Of a DNA stretch of 64,000 nucleotides, positions 27,184 to 36,148 are shown one piece after another; position 1 is the stretch's first letter, and the number at the start of each line of letters is the position of its first letter. Below the pieces are notes generated by a model that saw only the letters and a program-made list of their open reading frames with translations, was not told where the DNA came from and did no database searches. A program made the translations under genes and the position numbers. The stretch is from Pseudonocardia xinjiangensis (GTDB lineage Bacteria > Actinomycetota > Actinomycetes > Mycobacteriales > Pseudonocardiaceae), in NCBI RefSeq assembly GCF_012911925.1, contig NZ_JAAXKY010000004.1, positions 1-64,000 on the forward strand. The letters run 5' to 3'.

Positions 27184-28656
27184 TCACCCTGCCGCGCGCC
27201 AGGCGCCGAGCGCTGCGTGGATCTCGGCGAGCGCCCGGTGGGAGGCCGTGTAGACCTCGTACAGCGGGCCCAACCGCTGCGAGCTCGCCGGGACCGGCTC
27301 GACGACCCGGTCGGTCCCGGCCACGGCGTCGGCCGCGGTCTCGATGTCGGGGTGGATCCCGGCGCCCACCGCGCCGAGCAGGGCGGCGCCCAGAACCGCG
27401 GTGTCGTGCACGCGCAGCCGCCGGACGGGCCGGCCGAGCACGTCGGCGTGGATCTGGACCCACAGGTCGCTGCGCGCTCCGCCCCCGGCGAGCACGACCT
27501 GCTCCAGGGGCATGTCGCACGCCTCCTCCACCCCGGTCAGCACCTGGCGTGCCGACATCGCGACGCCTTCGAGGACGGCGCGTGACATCTCCTCGCGGGT
27601 CGTGGCCGAGCCCAGCCCGAGGAAGCTGCCCCGGACCTCGGCATCCCACAGCGGGGCCCGCTCGCCCATCAGGTGCGGGGTGAAGACCACCCCGGACGAC
27701 CCGGCCGACGCCGCCGCGGCCTGTGCCGCCACCGCGTCGACGGGGAGGCCGCAGGCCTCGCTCCACCAGCGCAACGCATCGCCTGCCGCCTGGGTCGGCC
27801 CGGCGTGGACGAAGATCCCGCCCCGGGGTGGGAACGTGGCGATCCCCCGGGTGGGGACGGCCCGCGTCGACGCACCTGCGGCCACCAGCGACGTGCCCAC
27901 CGTGATCATGGCCCGGCCGGGCCGGGTGGTCCCAGTGCCGTAGACGTCGCCGAAGGTGTCGCTCGTCCCGACGACCACGACCGCGGGCCCGACCCCCGGT
28001 CCGGGATCGGTCACCTCACCCAGCGGGGCGGTGGGATCGGCGATGGGCGGGAGGCGCTGCTCCAGCCCGTCGACGAGGTCGACCGCCTCGGGCAGGTAGC
28101 GGGTTCCGGTGCGGTCGGCGAGCCGCACCGCGGCCCGGCCGTCGGTGCGGACCTGTCCGGTGAGCCTCGCCGCGACGAAGTCCTTCGGGCTGAGGATCCA
28201 CCGGGTCCGGGCCCACTCCCGGGGAGCCTCCCGGGCGAACCAGAGGGCCCGGGCCGCGGTGAACGACGCGTCGAGCGTGATGGGCGCGCCCCAGAGCCGG
28301 ACCTTCTCCTCGGGGGTGAACCGCGCGTCGAGCCCGGCGGCGATCGCGCTGCAGCGCTGGTCCTGCCAGATGATGGCGGGCGTGAGTGGTTGCAGGTTCT
28401 CGTCGACGACGACGTGGGTGTTGACCTGGCTCACGATCCCGATCGAGCGGACCGCGTGCTCCGCCGGCAGCCCGGCCACCACGGCGTCGATCCCGCGGAT
28501 GCAGTGGTTCCACCAGTCCACGGGGTCCTGCTCGGCCCATCCCGGCCGGGGCCGGGAGATCGTGCTGCCGACCCGGTGCTGCCCGAGCACCGCGCCGGTG
28601 GGGGTGAACGCGGCGACCTTGACCGAGGTGGTGCCGATGTCGATACCGAGGATCAC
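27184..28656 (-). CDS. FGGY-family carbohydrate kinase (xylulokinase-like)
   Basis: 490 aa sugar kinase. Phosphate-binding motif ILGIDIGTTSVKVAAF at the N-terminus, PGWAEQDPVDWW, the second ATP motif VGTSDTFGDVYGTGT, and the FGGY signature region VVLAGGGARSDLWVQIHADVLGRPV. It phosphorylates a polyol or ketose; the exact sugar is not visible. The GTG start at 28656 is preceded by GGGGA and coincides with the domain start. It follows trpC by 31 bases on the same strand, an unusual pairing. Confidence 0.88.
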   Translation of the reverse strand: MILGIDIGTTSVKVAAFTPTGAVLGQHRVGSTISRPRPGWAEQDPVDWWNHCIRGIDAVVAGLPAEHAVRSIGIVSQVNTHVVVDENLQPLTPAIIWQDQRCSAIAAGLDARFTPEEKVRLWGAPITLDASFTAARALWFAREAPREWARTRWILSPKDFVAARLTGQVRTDGRAAVRLADRTGTRYLPEAVDLVDGLEQRLPPIADPTAPLGEVTDPGPGVGPAVVVVGTSDTFGDVYGTGTTRPGRAMITVGTSLVAAGASTRAVPTRGIATFPPRGGIFVHAGPTQAAGDALRWWSEACGLPVDAVAAQAAAASAGSSGVVFTPHLMGERAPLWDAEVRGSFLGLGSATTREEMSRAVLEGVAMSARQVLTGVEEACDMPLEQVVLAGGGARSDLWVQIHADVLGRPVRRLRVHDTAVLGAALLGAVGAGIHPDIETAADAVAGTDRVVEPVPASSQRLGPLYEVYTASHRALAEIHAALGAWRAAG

Positions 28657-28687
28657 GTCCCCGGCACCGGTGCCCGGTGAGAGCAGG

Positions 28688-29473
28688 TCAGCCGGCCGCA
28701 CTGATGAACTCGCCGACGGCGGAGCGCGGGTCGCCGGAGCGCACCAGCGCCTCGCCGACCAGCACGACGTCGGCTCCCCAGCTGCGGTACTCGGCGACGT
28801 GGGCCGCCTCGGCGACGCCCGACTCGGCCACGCGCACCGCTCCATCGGGCACGAGTGGCGCCAGCTTGGCGAACACCCCGCGGTCCACCGCCAGCGTGGT
28901 GAGGTCGCGGGCGTTGATCCCGATGACCTCGGCGCCGACCTGCGCGGCCCGTGCGAGCTCCTCCTCGGTGTGCACCTCGACCAGCGGGGTGAGCCCCAGC
29001 TCGAGAGCCACCCCCAGCAGGTCCTCGAGCAGGCCGCCCGGGAGCGAGACCACCATGAGCAGGGCGAGGTCGGCGCCCCAGGCCCGCGCCTCCCACAGCT
29101 GGTAGGGGGTGACGATGAAGTCCTTCCGCAGCACCGGGATGTCGACCGCCGCCCGTACGCCTGCCAGGTCGTCGAGCGAGCCGCCGAACCGCCGTCGTTC
29201 GGTGAGCACGCTGATCGCCGACGCGCCACCGGCGGCGTACTCGGCGGCGAGGGACGCCGGGTCCGGAATGTCGGCGAGCGCGCCCTTGCTCGGGCTGCTG
29301 CGCTTCACCTCGGCGATGATGGAAACGGCCGGCGAACGGAACGAGGGCACGGGATCCAGGGCAGGTGCCACATCCGAGACACGTGCTTTCAGGTCGGCCA
29401 GCGACACCTGCTGCTGGCGCTGTCCGAGATCTTCCAGGACACCGTCGACAATCCCGTCAAGAACGCTCACCAT
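28688..29473 (-). CDS. trpC: Indole-3-glycerol-phosphate synthase
   Basis: 261 aa TIM-barrel enzyme converting CdRP to indole-3-glycerol phosphate in tryptophan synthesis. Diagnostic strands are [36 protein letters not shown] and VAESGV, carrying the catalytic Lys and Glu residues. Length matches the family (about 260-270 aa). ATG preceded by GGAGG with 5-base spacing. No other trp gene is near, so it is either a second copy serving secondary metabolism or a relocated gene; followed by an FGGY kinase. Confidence 0.92.
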   Translation of the reverse strand: MVSVLDGIVDGVLEDLGQRQQQVSLADLKARVSDVAPALDPVPSFRSPAVSIIAEVKRSSPSKGALADIPDPASLAAEYAAGGASAISVLTERRRFGGSLDDLAGVRAAVDIPVLRKDFIVTPYQLWEARAWGADLALLMVVSLPGGLLEDLLGVALELGLTPLVEVHTEEELARAAQVGAEVIGINARDLTTLAVDRGVFAKLAPLVPDGAVRVAESGVAEAAHVAEYRSWGADVVLVGEALVRSGDPRSAVGEFISAAG

Positions 29474-29581
29474 TCACCCCTCCCGCGCGGATTCTCCACG
29501 ACGTGTCAATCCAGAGTAGTGATCCCATGAGCGGGCAGTGAGCGGGTTTCGTCACAGCGTGGAATTGCCGGAACGCGCGGT

Positions 29582-30421
29582 TTACCGGCTTGGCTCGAAG
29601 GCGGTGGAGAGTGCGACCTCGCGCCAGGTGTCGAGCTCGGTACGGATCGCGTCGAGCCGCGCCTCCACCCGCTCCACGCAGTCGGCGCCGAGCTGGAGCC
29701 GGACGGGTTGCTCGGGCGCCTCTGCGACGTCCACGATCACCGTGGCGGCCTTGGCCGGGTCGCCCACCTGCTGGTGGTTGCGGGAGTCCGTCGACTCGCG
29801 GACCTGCCCCGCGGTGTCGGCGTAGTCGTCGATCACGGTCCGGGCGATGTGCAGGCTGCTGCCGTCGAGGAAGTCGGTGCGGAACGTCCCCGGCTCGACG
29901 ATCGTGACCTGCACCCCGAGCGGAGCCAGCTCCCGGCGCATCGCCTCGGAGATGCCCTCGACCGCGTACTTGGTGCCCCCGTAGATGCCCCAGCCCTGGC
30001 CGACGGCGATGCCGCCGACGGAGCTGAGGTTGAACACCCGCCCGGAGCGCTGCCGCCGCATGATCGGCAGTACCGCACGCGTGACGGCGAGCAGCCCGAA
30101 CACGTTGGTGTCGAAGACGGCCCGGACCTCCTCGTCGCCGGCCTCCTCGACGGCGCCGAGCAGCCCCCGGCCGGCGTTGTTGACCAGCACGTCGATGCGA
30201 CCGAACCGCTCCACCGCGGCCTCGGCCGCCGACCGGGCCTGCTCCTGGTCGGTGACGTCCAGGGGCGCGACCAGCAGCGCGTCACCGGCGTCGGGGAAGG
30301 CGTCGTGCACCGTCTGCGGGTTGCGGGCGGTCGCGACGGCCTGGTGCCCGCGGGCCAGCGCCTCCCGGACGATGTGGGCGCCGAAGCCCTTGGAGGCTCC
30401 GGTCACGAACCACACACTCAT
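29582..30421 (-). CDS. SDR-family oxidoreductase
   Basis: 279 aa classical SDR with TGASKGFG cofactor motif, NNAGRG, the Ser in FNLSSVGG and the catalytic YGGTK. The C-terminal part (DDYADTAGQVRESTDSRNHQQVGDP) is typical of the actinobacterial oxidoreductase group often regulated by TetR repressors. Ribosome site GAGGAGG just upstream of ATG. A TetR-like palindrome lies 28-48 bases upstream (30449-30469). Substrate unknown. Confidence 0.88.
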   Translation of the reverse strand: MSVWFVTGASKGFGAHIVREALARGHQAVATARNPQTVHDAFPDAGDALLVAPLDVTDQEQARSAAEAAVERFGRIDVLVNNAGRGLLGAVEEAGDEEVRAVFDTNVFGLLAVTRAVLPIMRRQRSGRVFNLSSVGGIAVGQGWGIYGGTKYAVEGISEAMRRELAPLGVQVTIVEPGTFRTDFLDGSSLHIARTVIDDYADTAGQVRESTDSRNHQQVGDPAKAATVIVDVAEAPEQPVRLQLGADCVERVEARLDAIRTELDTWREVALSTAFEPSR

Positions 30422-30448
30422 CGGTCCTCCTCAGGGCCACCGATAATG

Positions 30449-30469
30449 AACTGAACGATCAGTTCAGTT
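30449..30469. promoter_or_regulatory. TetR-like operator palindrome
   Basis: Perfect 8-base arms AACTGAAC / GTTCAGTT around GATCA. The size and spacing are those of a TetR-family operator, and it sits just upstream of the SDR ribosome site. No tetR gene is adjacent, so the repressor would have to be encoded elsewhere or has been lost with the degraded region beyond 30500. Confidence 0.65.
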
Positions 30470-30499
30470 TAGCGAGACGGTCGTGACCCGGCAAGGGGC

Positions 30500-31010
30500 G
30501 TGGGCGCGGTGCGCCGGTCAGGAGACGGGGCGTTCCCGGCCCGGACGGTGGCAAGGAGTCGACGAACTCGGCGCTGCGGGGAACCTTGTAGCCGGCGAGG
30601 CGCTCCCAGTGGCCGAGCATCTGGCTGCCCCCGCGGGCGACGATCTGGCCGGAGACGCCGCGCGGGACCTACAGCACGCGGCGCAGGCTCGACATGTCCG
30701 CTCGTGCGGCCTCGGGGGAGTCGACGAGCATCTGGAGCATCGTGGGCACGAGCACCACATCGGTGACGCGGCGCCGCTCGACCGCCCGGGCCATCGCCGC
30801 GGCGTCGAAGCGGGACGGGAACACATGGGTGCCGCCGGAAACGGCCCATCGGGTGTTGACGGGAACGACGGCGGCGCCCGCCCAGCGGGCGGCGAGCATG
30901 AGCTCGTGGTAGGTGTCCGAATCGGCGGAGAGGGTGGCGACGCGGTCCTCGGGCTGAACGCCGAGCCCGCGCAGGACGGCGGCCAGTCGGGCCACTCGAC
31001 CCGCCCCTCT
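30500..31010 (-). pseudogene. Degraded acyl-CoA synthetase (AMP-binding) remnant
   Basis: Conserved pieces of a FadD-like ligase survive with large internal deletions. The N-terminal piece is RVARLAAVLRGLGVQPEDRVATL through AGAAVVPVNTRWAV; it is joined directly to THVFPSRFDAAAMARAVERR through LVPTMLQMLVDSPEAARAD, then a stop at about 30669. In another frame the C-terminal piece reads GVSGQIVARGGSQMLGHWER and AGYKVPRSAEFVDSLPPSG. The ATP-binding and catalytic centre between these pieces is missing, so no active enzyme can be made. Real ligases of this family are about 500-540 aa. Confidence 0.75.
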
Positions 31011-31296
31011 GCTTCGAACCCGCCTGCTGTCCGACGACGCTACCAGGGGGTTGGCGAGGAAAGGTTCAAACAGGCCTTGTCTCGATAATGCGCACTGCTG
31101 CGGACGGGGTGCGTGCCCCGCCGTTATCTATTCAGCCCGGTCGGCTGGGGCGGCAGAAGGCATGAAAATAGCGGAAACAGCTATATGACCTTCGTCATGT
31201 CCGGCCTGTGAACCGGCCCCGAGAAAGGCTCGTGTTGTCAGTACATCGCCCGACCGGAACGCGGTGGATCCACCGGAGTAAATGAGAGGGAATGAT
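30996..31296. other. Intergenic region upstream of the secreted-protein gene
   Basis: About 300 bases, noticeably richer in A/T than its surroundings from 31060 onward. It contains a small CGGGG/CCCCG inverted repeat (31105-31120) and presumably the promoter of the secreted peptide gene at 31297. I see no gene in it. Confidence 0.5.
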
Positions 31297-31692
31297 ATGC
31301 ATCGTTTCTCGGTTCGACGGATTCTGGGTGCCGGAGTCGCCGGTTCCGCAGTTGCGCTGGCGCTGACTCTCGGCGGGGCCGTCCCCGGGACGGCGTCGGC
31401 CGCGCCCGCTGCCGCCGCTCACCCGGATGCCGCTTCCGCGGCGCTGGCCGGCCCGTTCAGTCTTGCTCCCGGGGAAACGCAGACGCAGATTCCCACGTTC
31501 ATTCTCGGCAAGAAGACCCACGTGGTTGTCAACTGCACGGTCGCGGGGAACATCGAGCTGCATGCCGGCGGCTCGCTGGCCGAGACCGACCAGTGCAACG
31601 TGGGGAACAACGAGTTCGACCGCAACTTCGCGGGTGTCTTCCTGGCCGTGAAGAACGACACCTCCGGGAACCTCACCGTGACGACGCACTAG
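31297..31692 (+). CDS. Small secreted protein, function unknown
   Basis: 131 aa. Signal peptide: MHRFSVRRILGAGVAGSAVA then ALTLGGAVPGTASAAPA, with a likely cleavage site after TASA. The mature part of about 95 aa is beta-rich (ETQTQIPTFILGKKTHVVVNC...) with only two cysteines (VNCTVAG and DQCNVGN), which could form one disulphide. ATG at 31297 chosen for GAGAGGG 6 bases upstream; an in-frame ATG at 31282 has none. I recognise no family. It ends at a strong hairpin. Confidence 0.75.
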   Translation: MHRFSVRRILGAGVAGSAVALALTLGGAVPGTASAAPAAAAHPDAASAALAGPFSLAPGETQTQIPTFILGKKTHVVVNCTVAGNIELHAGGSLAETDQCNVGNNEFDRNFAGVFLAVKNDTSGNLTVTTH

Positions 31693-31699
31693 GCGCGCC

Positions 31700-31733
31700 C
31701 GTCCCCTCTCGTGGTCTATGGCGAGAGGGGACG
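31700..31733 (+). terminator. Strong hairpin terminator
   Basis: Perfect 12-base arms CGTCCCCTCTCG and CGAGAGGGGACG around a 10-base loop, 8 bases after the secreted-protein stop. There is no T-run, as is common for actinobacterial terminators. Confidence 0.8.
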
Positions 31734-31793
31734 AAGCGTTCGTGGCGGGGCACCGCCCTCGAACCCGACCGCGGCGCGGACATCGAGAATCTC

Positions 31794-32744
31794 GTGGCGG
31801 AGTCCGATACTTCGACGGTGGACGAGTCGCGCATCAGCGAGATCACCTTCGCGGATCTGGAGATGTTCCTGAGCTTCGCCGAACGGGAGCACTTCGGGCG
31901 TACGGCCGCGGACCTGGGTGTCAGTGTCGCCACCGTCCAACGCGGCGTCCGCGGCCTCGAGCAGAAGCTCGGCGTCGCGCTGATCGAGCAGGCGGGCCGT
32001 CAGGTCCGGATGCTGAACGCGGGACACGTGCTCGTCCGGGAGGCGCACGCGGTGCTGCGGGCCCGTCTGGAGGCCGTGGACACCACGCGGGCCGAGTCCG
32101 GGCAACCGCAGCGGCTCCTGCGGATCGCGCACACCTACTCCCTCGGGCTCGGCTTCGTCCCCCGGGTGCTGGCCGAGCTCCTGCAGCAACAGGCCGGCCT
32201 GCGGTTCCTCTGCCGGCAGAGCTCGGCGACGGACGTGGTGTCGGCGCTGCTGCGGGGCGACGCCGACGTCGGGTTCACCTCGATCTCACCGACGGAGACC
32301 GACATCGTGGTGGAGCCGCTCTTCACCGAGTCGCTGCTCCTGGCGGTCCCGGTCGGCGATCCGCTCGCCGAGCGGACCGAGGTGTCGTTGCACGAGGTGC
32401 GCGACCGGATGTTCATCGCGATGGAGATCGGGGCCAGCAGCCGCACCCACATGATCAACGCGTGTGCCCGGGCGGGGTTCGTGCCCCGGATCACGATCCA
32501 GGGCAGCGACCTGTTCGTCGTCGAGTCGATGGTGGGGGCCGGGATCGGCGTCTCGGTGGTGCCCGCGGGGATGAACGACCACCACCACCCCCAGGTCGCC
32601 CGGCTCCGGATCCACGATCCCGCTTCGGTCGAACGCACCGTCTTCCTCGCCTACCAGCGGGCGACGGCGCTGCACGCGAGCGTCGGCGCGCTCGCCCGCA
32701 TCGCGCGGGAGCACGGTCGCCGGCCTCCCGGGCCACTGCGCTGA
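31794..32744 (+). CDS. LysR-family transcriptional regulator
   Basis: 316 aa. The N-terminal helix-turn-helix is FADLEMFLSFAEREHFGRTAADLGVSVATVQRGVRGLEQKLG. The effector domain begins RLLRIAHTYSLGLGFVPRVL and ends QVARLRIHDPASVERTVFLAYQR. GTG 31794 is chosen with some doubt; GTG 31818 is an alternative. It lies directly upstream of, and in the same direction as, the MmgE/PrpD gene. The T-N11-A type palindrome at 32784-32798 in between may be its binding site. Confidence 0.87.
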   Translation: MAESDTSTVDESRISEITFADLEMFLSFAEREHFGRTAADLGVSVATVQRGVRGLEQKLGVALIEQAGRQVRMLNAGHVLVREAHAVLRARLEAVDTTRAESGQPQRLLRIAHTYSLGLGFVPRVLAELLQQQAGLRFLCRQSSATDVVSALLRGDADVGFTSISPTETDIVVEPLFTESLLLAVPVGDPLAERTEVSLHEVRDRMFIAMEIGASSRTHMINACARAGFVPRITIQGSDLFVVESMVGAGIGVSVVPAGMNDHHHPQVARLRIHDPASVERTVFLAYQRATALHASVGALARIAREHGRRPPGPLR

Positions 32745-32783
32745 CTGTGAGGAGGTAGTACCCGGGCTGTCCCTGACCGTCCA

Positions 32784-32798
32784 TTGCGCTGAGTGCAA
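32784..32798. promoter_or_regulatory. Putative LysR binding site
   Basis: TTGC-N7-GCAA inverted repeat with the T-N11-A spacing expected of LysR-type regulators, extended outwards by ACCGT/ACGGT (32776-32802). It lies about 58 bases before the MmgE/PrpD start and 40 bases after the LysR stop. Confidence 0.55.
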
Positions 32799-32855
32799 CG
32801 GTTCCGGCCGGGGATGGCGTTGTTCCCCGGTCCCACCGTTCCTAGCGTCGGCCGC

Positions 32856-34235
32856 ATGTCTCCCGCAGTGACCGTCGGTACGCCGACATCGGAGTTCTGT
32901 GCACAACTCCTGACCGCGGGTGCGACGCCGTTGCCGCCTCGGGTCGCCCGGGCGGCCCGGCGCAGCTTGCTGAACGTTCTCGGCACCGCCGTCGGCGCGG
33001 CCCGGACCCCGGCGATCGACGTGCTGCTGGCCACGGCCCGGGAGCAGGACGGCGCGGGGGCGGTGGCCGTCGTCGGCCGGGCCGAGACCGTGGACTGGTA
33101 CTGGGGTGCGCTGCTCGCGGGCACCGCGGCCCATCTCGACGACTTCGACGACACCCACCTCGCCACGGTGATCCACCCCGGCGCCGCGGTCCTCGCGACG
33201 CTGCTGTCGCTGGCACCGGAGCTCGAGGTGGACGGGGAGCGCTACCTCACCGCGTTCGCGCTGGGCTGCGAGTCGCAGCTGCGCATCGGGAACGCCGTGT
33301 CCCCCAGCCACTACGACCGGGGCTGGCACATCACCGGCACCTGTGGCGTCTTCGGCACTGCCGTGGCCGCGTCGCTGCTGCTGGGGCTGACCGCCGAGCA
33401 GATGGAGCACGCGCTCGCGATCGTGTCGACGATGGTTCTCGGGCACCGGGAGGGGTTCGGCTCCATGACCAAGCCCTTCCACCCGGGCAAGGCGGCCGTC
33501 AACGGCGTGCTGGCCGCCCGGCTGGCCGCCGCCGGCGTGCGCGGGATCGACGACCCCCTCGGCGACGGGGGAGTGCTCCCGGTGTTCGCCGACGTCGTCG
33601 ACCGCCGCGAGCTCGGCGGCAGCTTCGAACGGGACTGGGAGCTGGAGCGCAACGCCTTCAAGCCCTACCCGTGCGGGATCGTGGCGCACCCGACGATCGA
33701 CGCGGCCGTGGCGGCGTCCGGCCAGATGGACGACCCCGCCGCGATCGAGTCGGTGGAGATCACCTGCCACCCGCTGGTGCCGGAGCTGATGGGGCACCGG
33801 CAGCCACGCGACGGGTTGCAGGCCCGCTTCAGCGCCTACCACGCCGCCGCCGTCGGCCTGCTCGACGGCCAGGTCGGACTGGTGCAGTTCGGCGACGACC
33901 GTGCCGTGGCTCCCGACGTGGAGCGGCTACGCGGCCTCATCACCCTGCTCCCCACCGCCGACTGCGCGCGCGACGAAGCGACGATCCGGATCGAGCGTGC
34001 CGGTCGCGATGCGGTCACCGTCCACATCCCCCATGCCCGGGGAAGCCTCGACCGGCCACTGACCGACGACGAGCTCTTCGACAAGGTCGACCGGCTCGCC
34101 GGACCGGTTCTCGGGCCGGGAGCAGCACGCCGGATCAGCGCTGCCGTCGAGGCGCTGGCCGACGCCCCGGGGTTCGACGAGCTGGTGGCCGCGATCCGGC
34201 CGACCAGCACCACTGAAGGAGAGGCGAACCGTTGA
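32856..34235 (+). CDS. MmgE/PrpD-family protein (full length)
   Basis: 459 aa member of the 2-methylcitrate dehydratase / cis-aconitate decarboxylase superfamily. Family motifs are LLNVLGTAVGAARTPA, the signature HLDDFDDTHLATVIHPGAAV (about residues 93-112), HITGTCGVFGTAVAAS, the KPFHPGKAAVNGV lysine/histidine loop and KPYPCGIVAHPTIDA. Such proteins dehydrate, decarboxylate or isomerise tricarboxylate-like acids. ATG 32856 is chosen over an upstream start because the earlier 21 codons look non-coding. Stop overlaps the next gene's TTG start. Confidence 0.88.
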   Translation: MSPAVTVGTPTSEFCAQLLTAGATPLPPRVARAARRSLLNVLGTAVGAARTPAIDVLLATAREQDGAGAVAVVGRAETVDWYWGALLAGTAAHLDDFDDTHLATVIHPGAAVLATLLSLAPELEVDGERYLTAFALGCESQLRIGNAVSPSHYDRGWHITGTCGVFGTAVAASLLLGLTAEQMEHALAIVSTMVLGHREGFGSMTKPFHPGKAAVNGVLAARLAAAGVRGIDDPLGDGGVLPVFADVVDRRELGGSFERDWELERNAFKPYPCGIVAHPTIDAAVAASGQMDDPAAIESVEITCHPLVPELMGHRQPRDGLQARFSAYHAAAVGLLDGQVGLVQFGDDRAVAPDVERLRGLITLLPTADCARDEATIRIERAGRDAVTVHIPHARGSLDRPLTDDELFDKVDRLAGPVLGPGAARRISAAVEALADAPGFDELVAAIRPTSTTEGEANR

Positions 34236-34939
34236 TCACCACCTCCGAGGTCGTGGACTTCGTCCGGGACACCACCCCGCCGCCCACGGCGCTCGACCGG
34301 GCCCTCGTGGAGCTCGGCCGGTTCCGCCGCGCTGCCCGCCGCGGCGCCGACACCCCGCTGGTCGCAACACTGAAGCAGGTCGCGGTGCGTCCGGGCAGCC
34401 TGCTCTGGAGCGCGTGGATCGACGGCACCGCCGCGGCGGCCGTCGACGGGCGACCGGCGTGGGTCGCGGTGTGTGCCGCGGCCAACGCGCTGGCCGTCGA
34501 CGACGGCGGGGCCATCGAGGCCGTCGCCATCGGCTACGAGGTCGCCGACCGGGTCCGCGCGGATCTCGGCGTCGCGCACACCGAGGCCGGCTGGTCCGTG
34601 CAGTGCACGGCAGGGGCCATCGGCGCCGCGGCCGCGGCGGGCCGGGCACTCGGGCTGGACGTGGGACACGTCCACCACCTGATCGGTCTCTGTGCGACGC
34701 AGGCAGCGGGCCTCGCCGCCGCAGCCGACACCGACACCGGTCCGCTGCAGATCGGGAAGGCCGCGAGCAACGCGGTGGAGGCCGCGTTGCTGAGCCGCAA
34801 CGGGTTCACCTCCGCCGCCCAGCCGCTCGAGGGCCGCCGCGGCCTCTTCGCGCTGATGTCCGTCCCGCCCGCTGCGGCGGAACGCAACGGAACGGCGGCG
34901 GACGCCCGGTTGGGTGCGGCGTGGAGCAGCCCGGGCTGA
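34232..34939 (+). CDS. Short MmgE/PrpD-like protein, helical domain only
   Basis: 235 aa, about half the family length. It aligns by eye to the helical N-terminal domain: WIDGTAAAAVDGRPA, IGYEVADRVRADLGVAHTEAGW, AGAIGAAAAAGRALGLD and IGKAASNAVEAALLSRNGFT. It lacks the DFDDTH and HPG metal/substrate motifs and the whole C-terminal domain. TTG start overlaps the upstream stop (TTGA), with AAGGAGAGG before it. It may be a non-catalytic partner of the full-length protein, or a truncated remnant that still translates. Confidence 0.65.
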   Translation: MITTSEVVDFVRDTTPPPTALDRALVELGRFRRAARRGADTPLVATLKQVAVRPGSLLWSAWIDGTAAAAVDGRPAWVAVCAAANALAVDDGGAIEAVAIGYEVADRVRADLGVAHTEAGWSVQCTAGAIGAAAAAGRALGLDVGHVHHLIGLCATQAAGLAAAADTDTGPLQIGKAASNAVEAALLSRNGFTSAAQPLEGRRGLFALMSVPPAAAERNGTAADARLGAAWSSPG

Positions 34940-34973
34940 GCCCCGCCTGCCGGGGACGACGAGGTTCCACACG

Positions 34974-36148
34974 ATGACGGAGGGACGGCGGGTGAGCGTC
35001 GACGGGGTCGCACAGCGACGGCGAAACGCCCTCGGCCTCTGCACCAAGGAGCTGTGCTCGGCGCTGTTCGTGTCGGGACGCGCCGCTCCTGACGTCCTCG
35101 ACCACGACCTGACCGTGCTGTGCACCACGTTCGCCGGGGGTGTCCTCGACCCGGCCGAGATCTCGTTCGACGTCGACCACCGGCGGGGGGCGGTGGTCGG
35201 CACGCTCCCGGACGGCAGCAGCAGGCGTGCGGTCGCCTCCGGGGACAAGGGAGCGGCGCTCGTCGAGGACCGCAGGCACGACCTTCCCGGCCGCCCGCTG
35301 TGGGCCGGTGACCTGAGCCCGCGGGAGTGGCCGCACGGCGACGGCTTCCGCCCGGACCCGCGCCACGCGCCGCTCCACGACGGGGTGCGGGCCCATCTCA
35401 CGACCACCGGCGCCCCTCCCGGGCGGACATCCGCCTGCTCGACCTGCTGGGGCTGCAGAGCGGTCTGTCGACGGGGCGCCGGGAGGACGGGTCGGACGAG
35501 ATGCTCACCGACGCCGACGACTACTTCGCGCCGTACTTCCGGCCGGTCTCCGTGGCCGCGATGGTGTCCGGCGTAGGCAGCGCGTGGTCGGCGGGGAAGA
35601 CGTTCTCCTACAAGAGCATCGACCACCTCGCGGTGTCGCTCGCCCTGCGCGAGACCGTCGGTGCCGACGTGCACGCCGTCCTCAGCGCCACCGTGCTGCC
35701 CGCGCTCGGGCTGCGGCACTCCGTGCTGGAGACCGACGCCGAGGGGGTCCCGCTGCTGTGCGGGGCCTGGTACACGACGCCGGGTGACCTGGCGCGGATC
35801 GGCGCGCTGCTGCTCGGCCGCGGAGAGCTCGGCGGGAGACGGGTGCTGCCCGAGGCGTGGATCGACACGATGCTCACCGAGTCGGACGCCTCCTGCGCAG
35901 GACCCACCGAAGGGCCGTCGGCCCTGCGTCACCCCTACGGCGCCTCGGTGTGGCTCAACCGTGACGGGCACGTCCCCGCCGCGCCCCGCGAGATGTCCTA
36001 CGCGCTCGGCAGCCTGGGACAGGCGGTGTTCGTCCTGCCGGAGCACGACCTCGTGATCGCCCGGACCGGTCTCGAACCCACCCCGGACCACGGCGCCCTG
36101 ATCACCGCGGTGCTCACCGCGCTGCCCCTCTGCGAGGTGTCCCGATGA
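34974..36148 (+). pseudogene. Broken serine hydrolase (class C beta-lactamase-like)
   Basis: The N-terminal half in one frame (ALGLCTKELCSALFVSGRAA, LTVLCTTFAGGVLDPAEISF) and the C-terminal half in another (RLLDLLGLQSGLS, FSYKSIDHLAVSLALRETV, WYTTPGDLARIGALLLGRGEL) belong to one protein family. Between them, around 35385-35430, the frame changes and the segment that should carry the catalytic S-x-x-K motif is absent. This indicates a deletion plus frameshift rather than a simple sequencing error. No intact hydrolase can be made. Confidence 0.75.
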
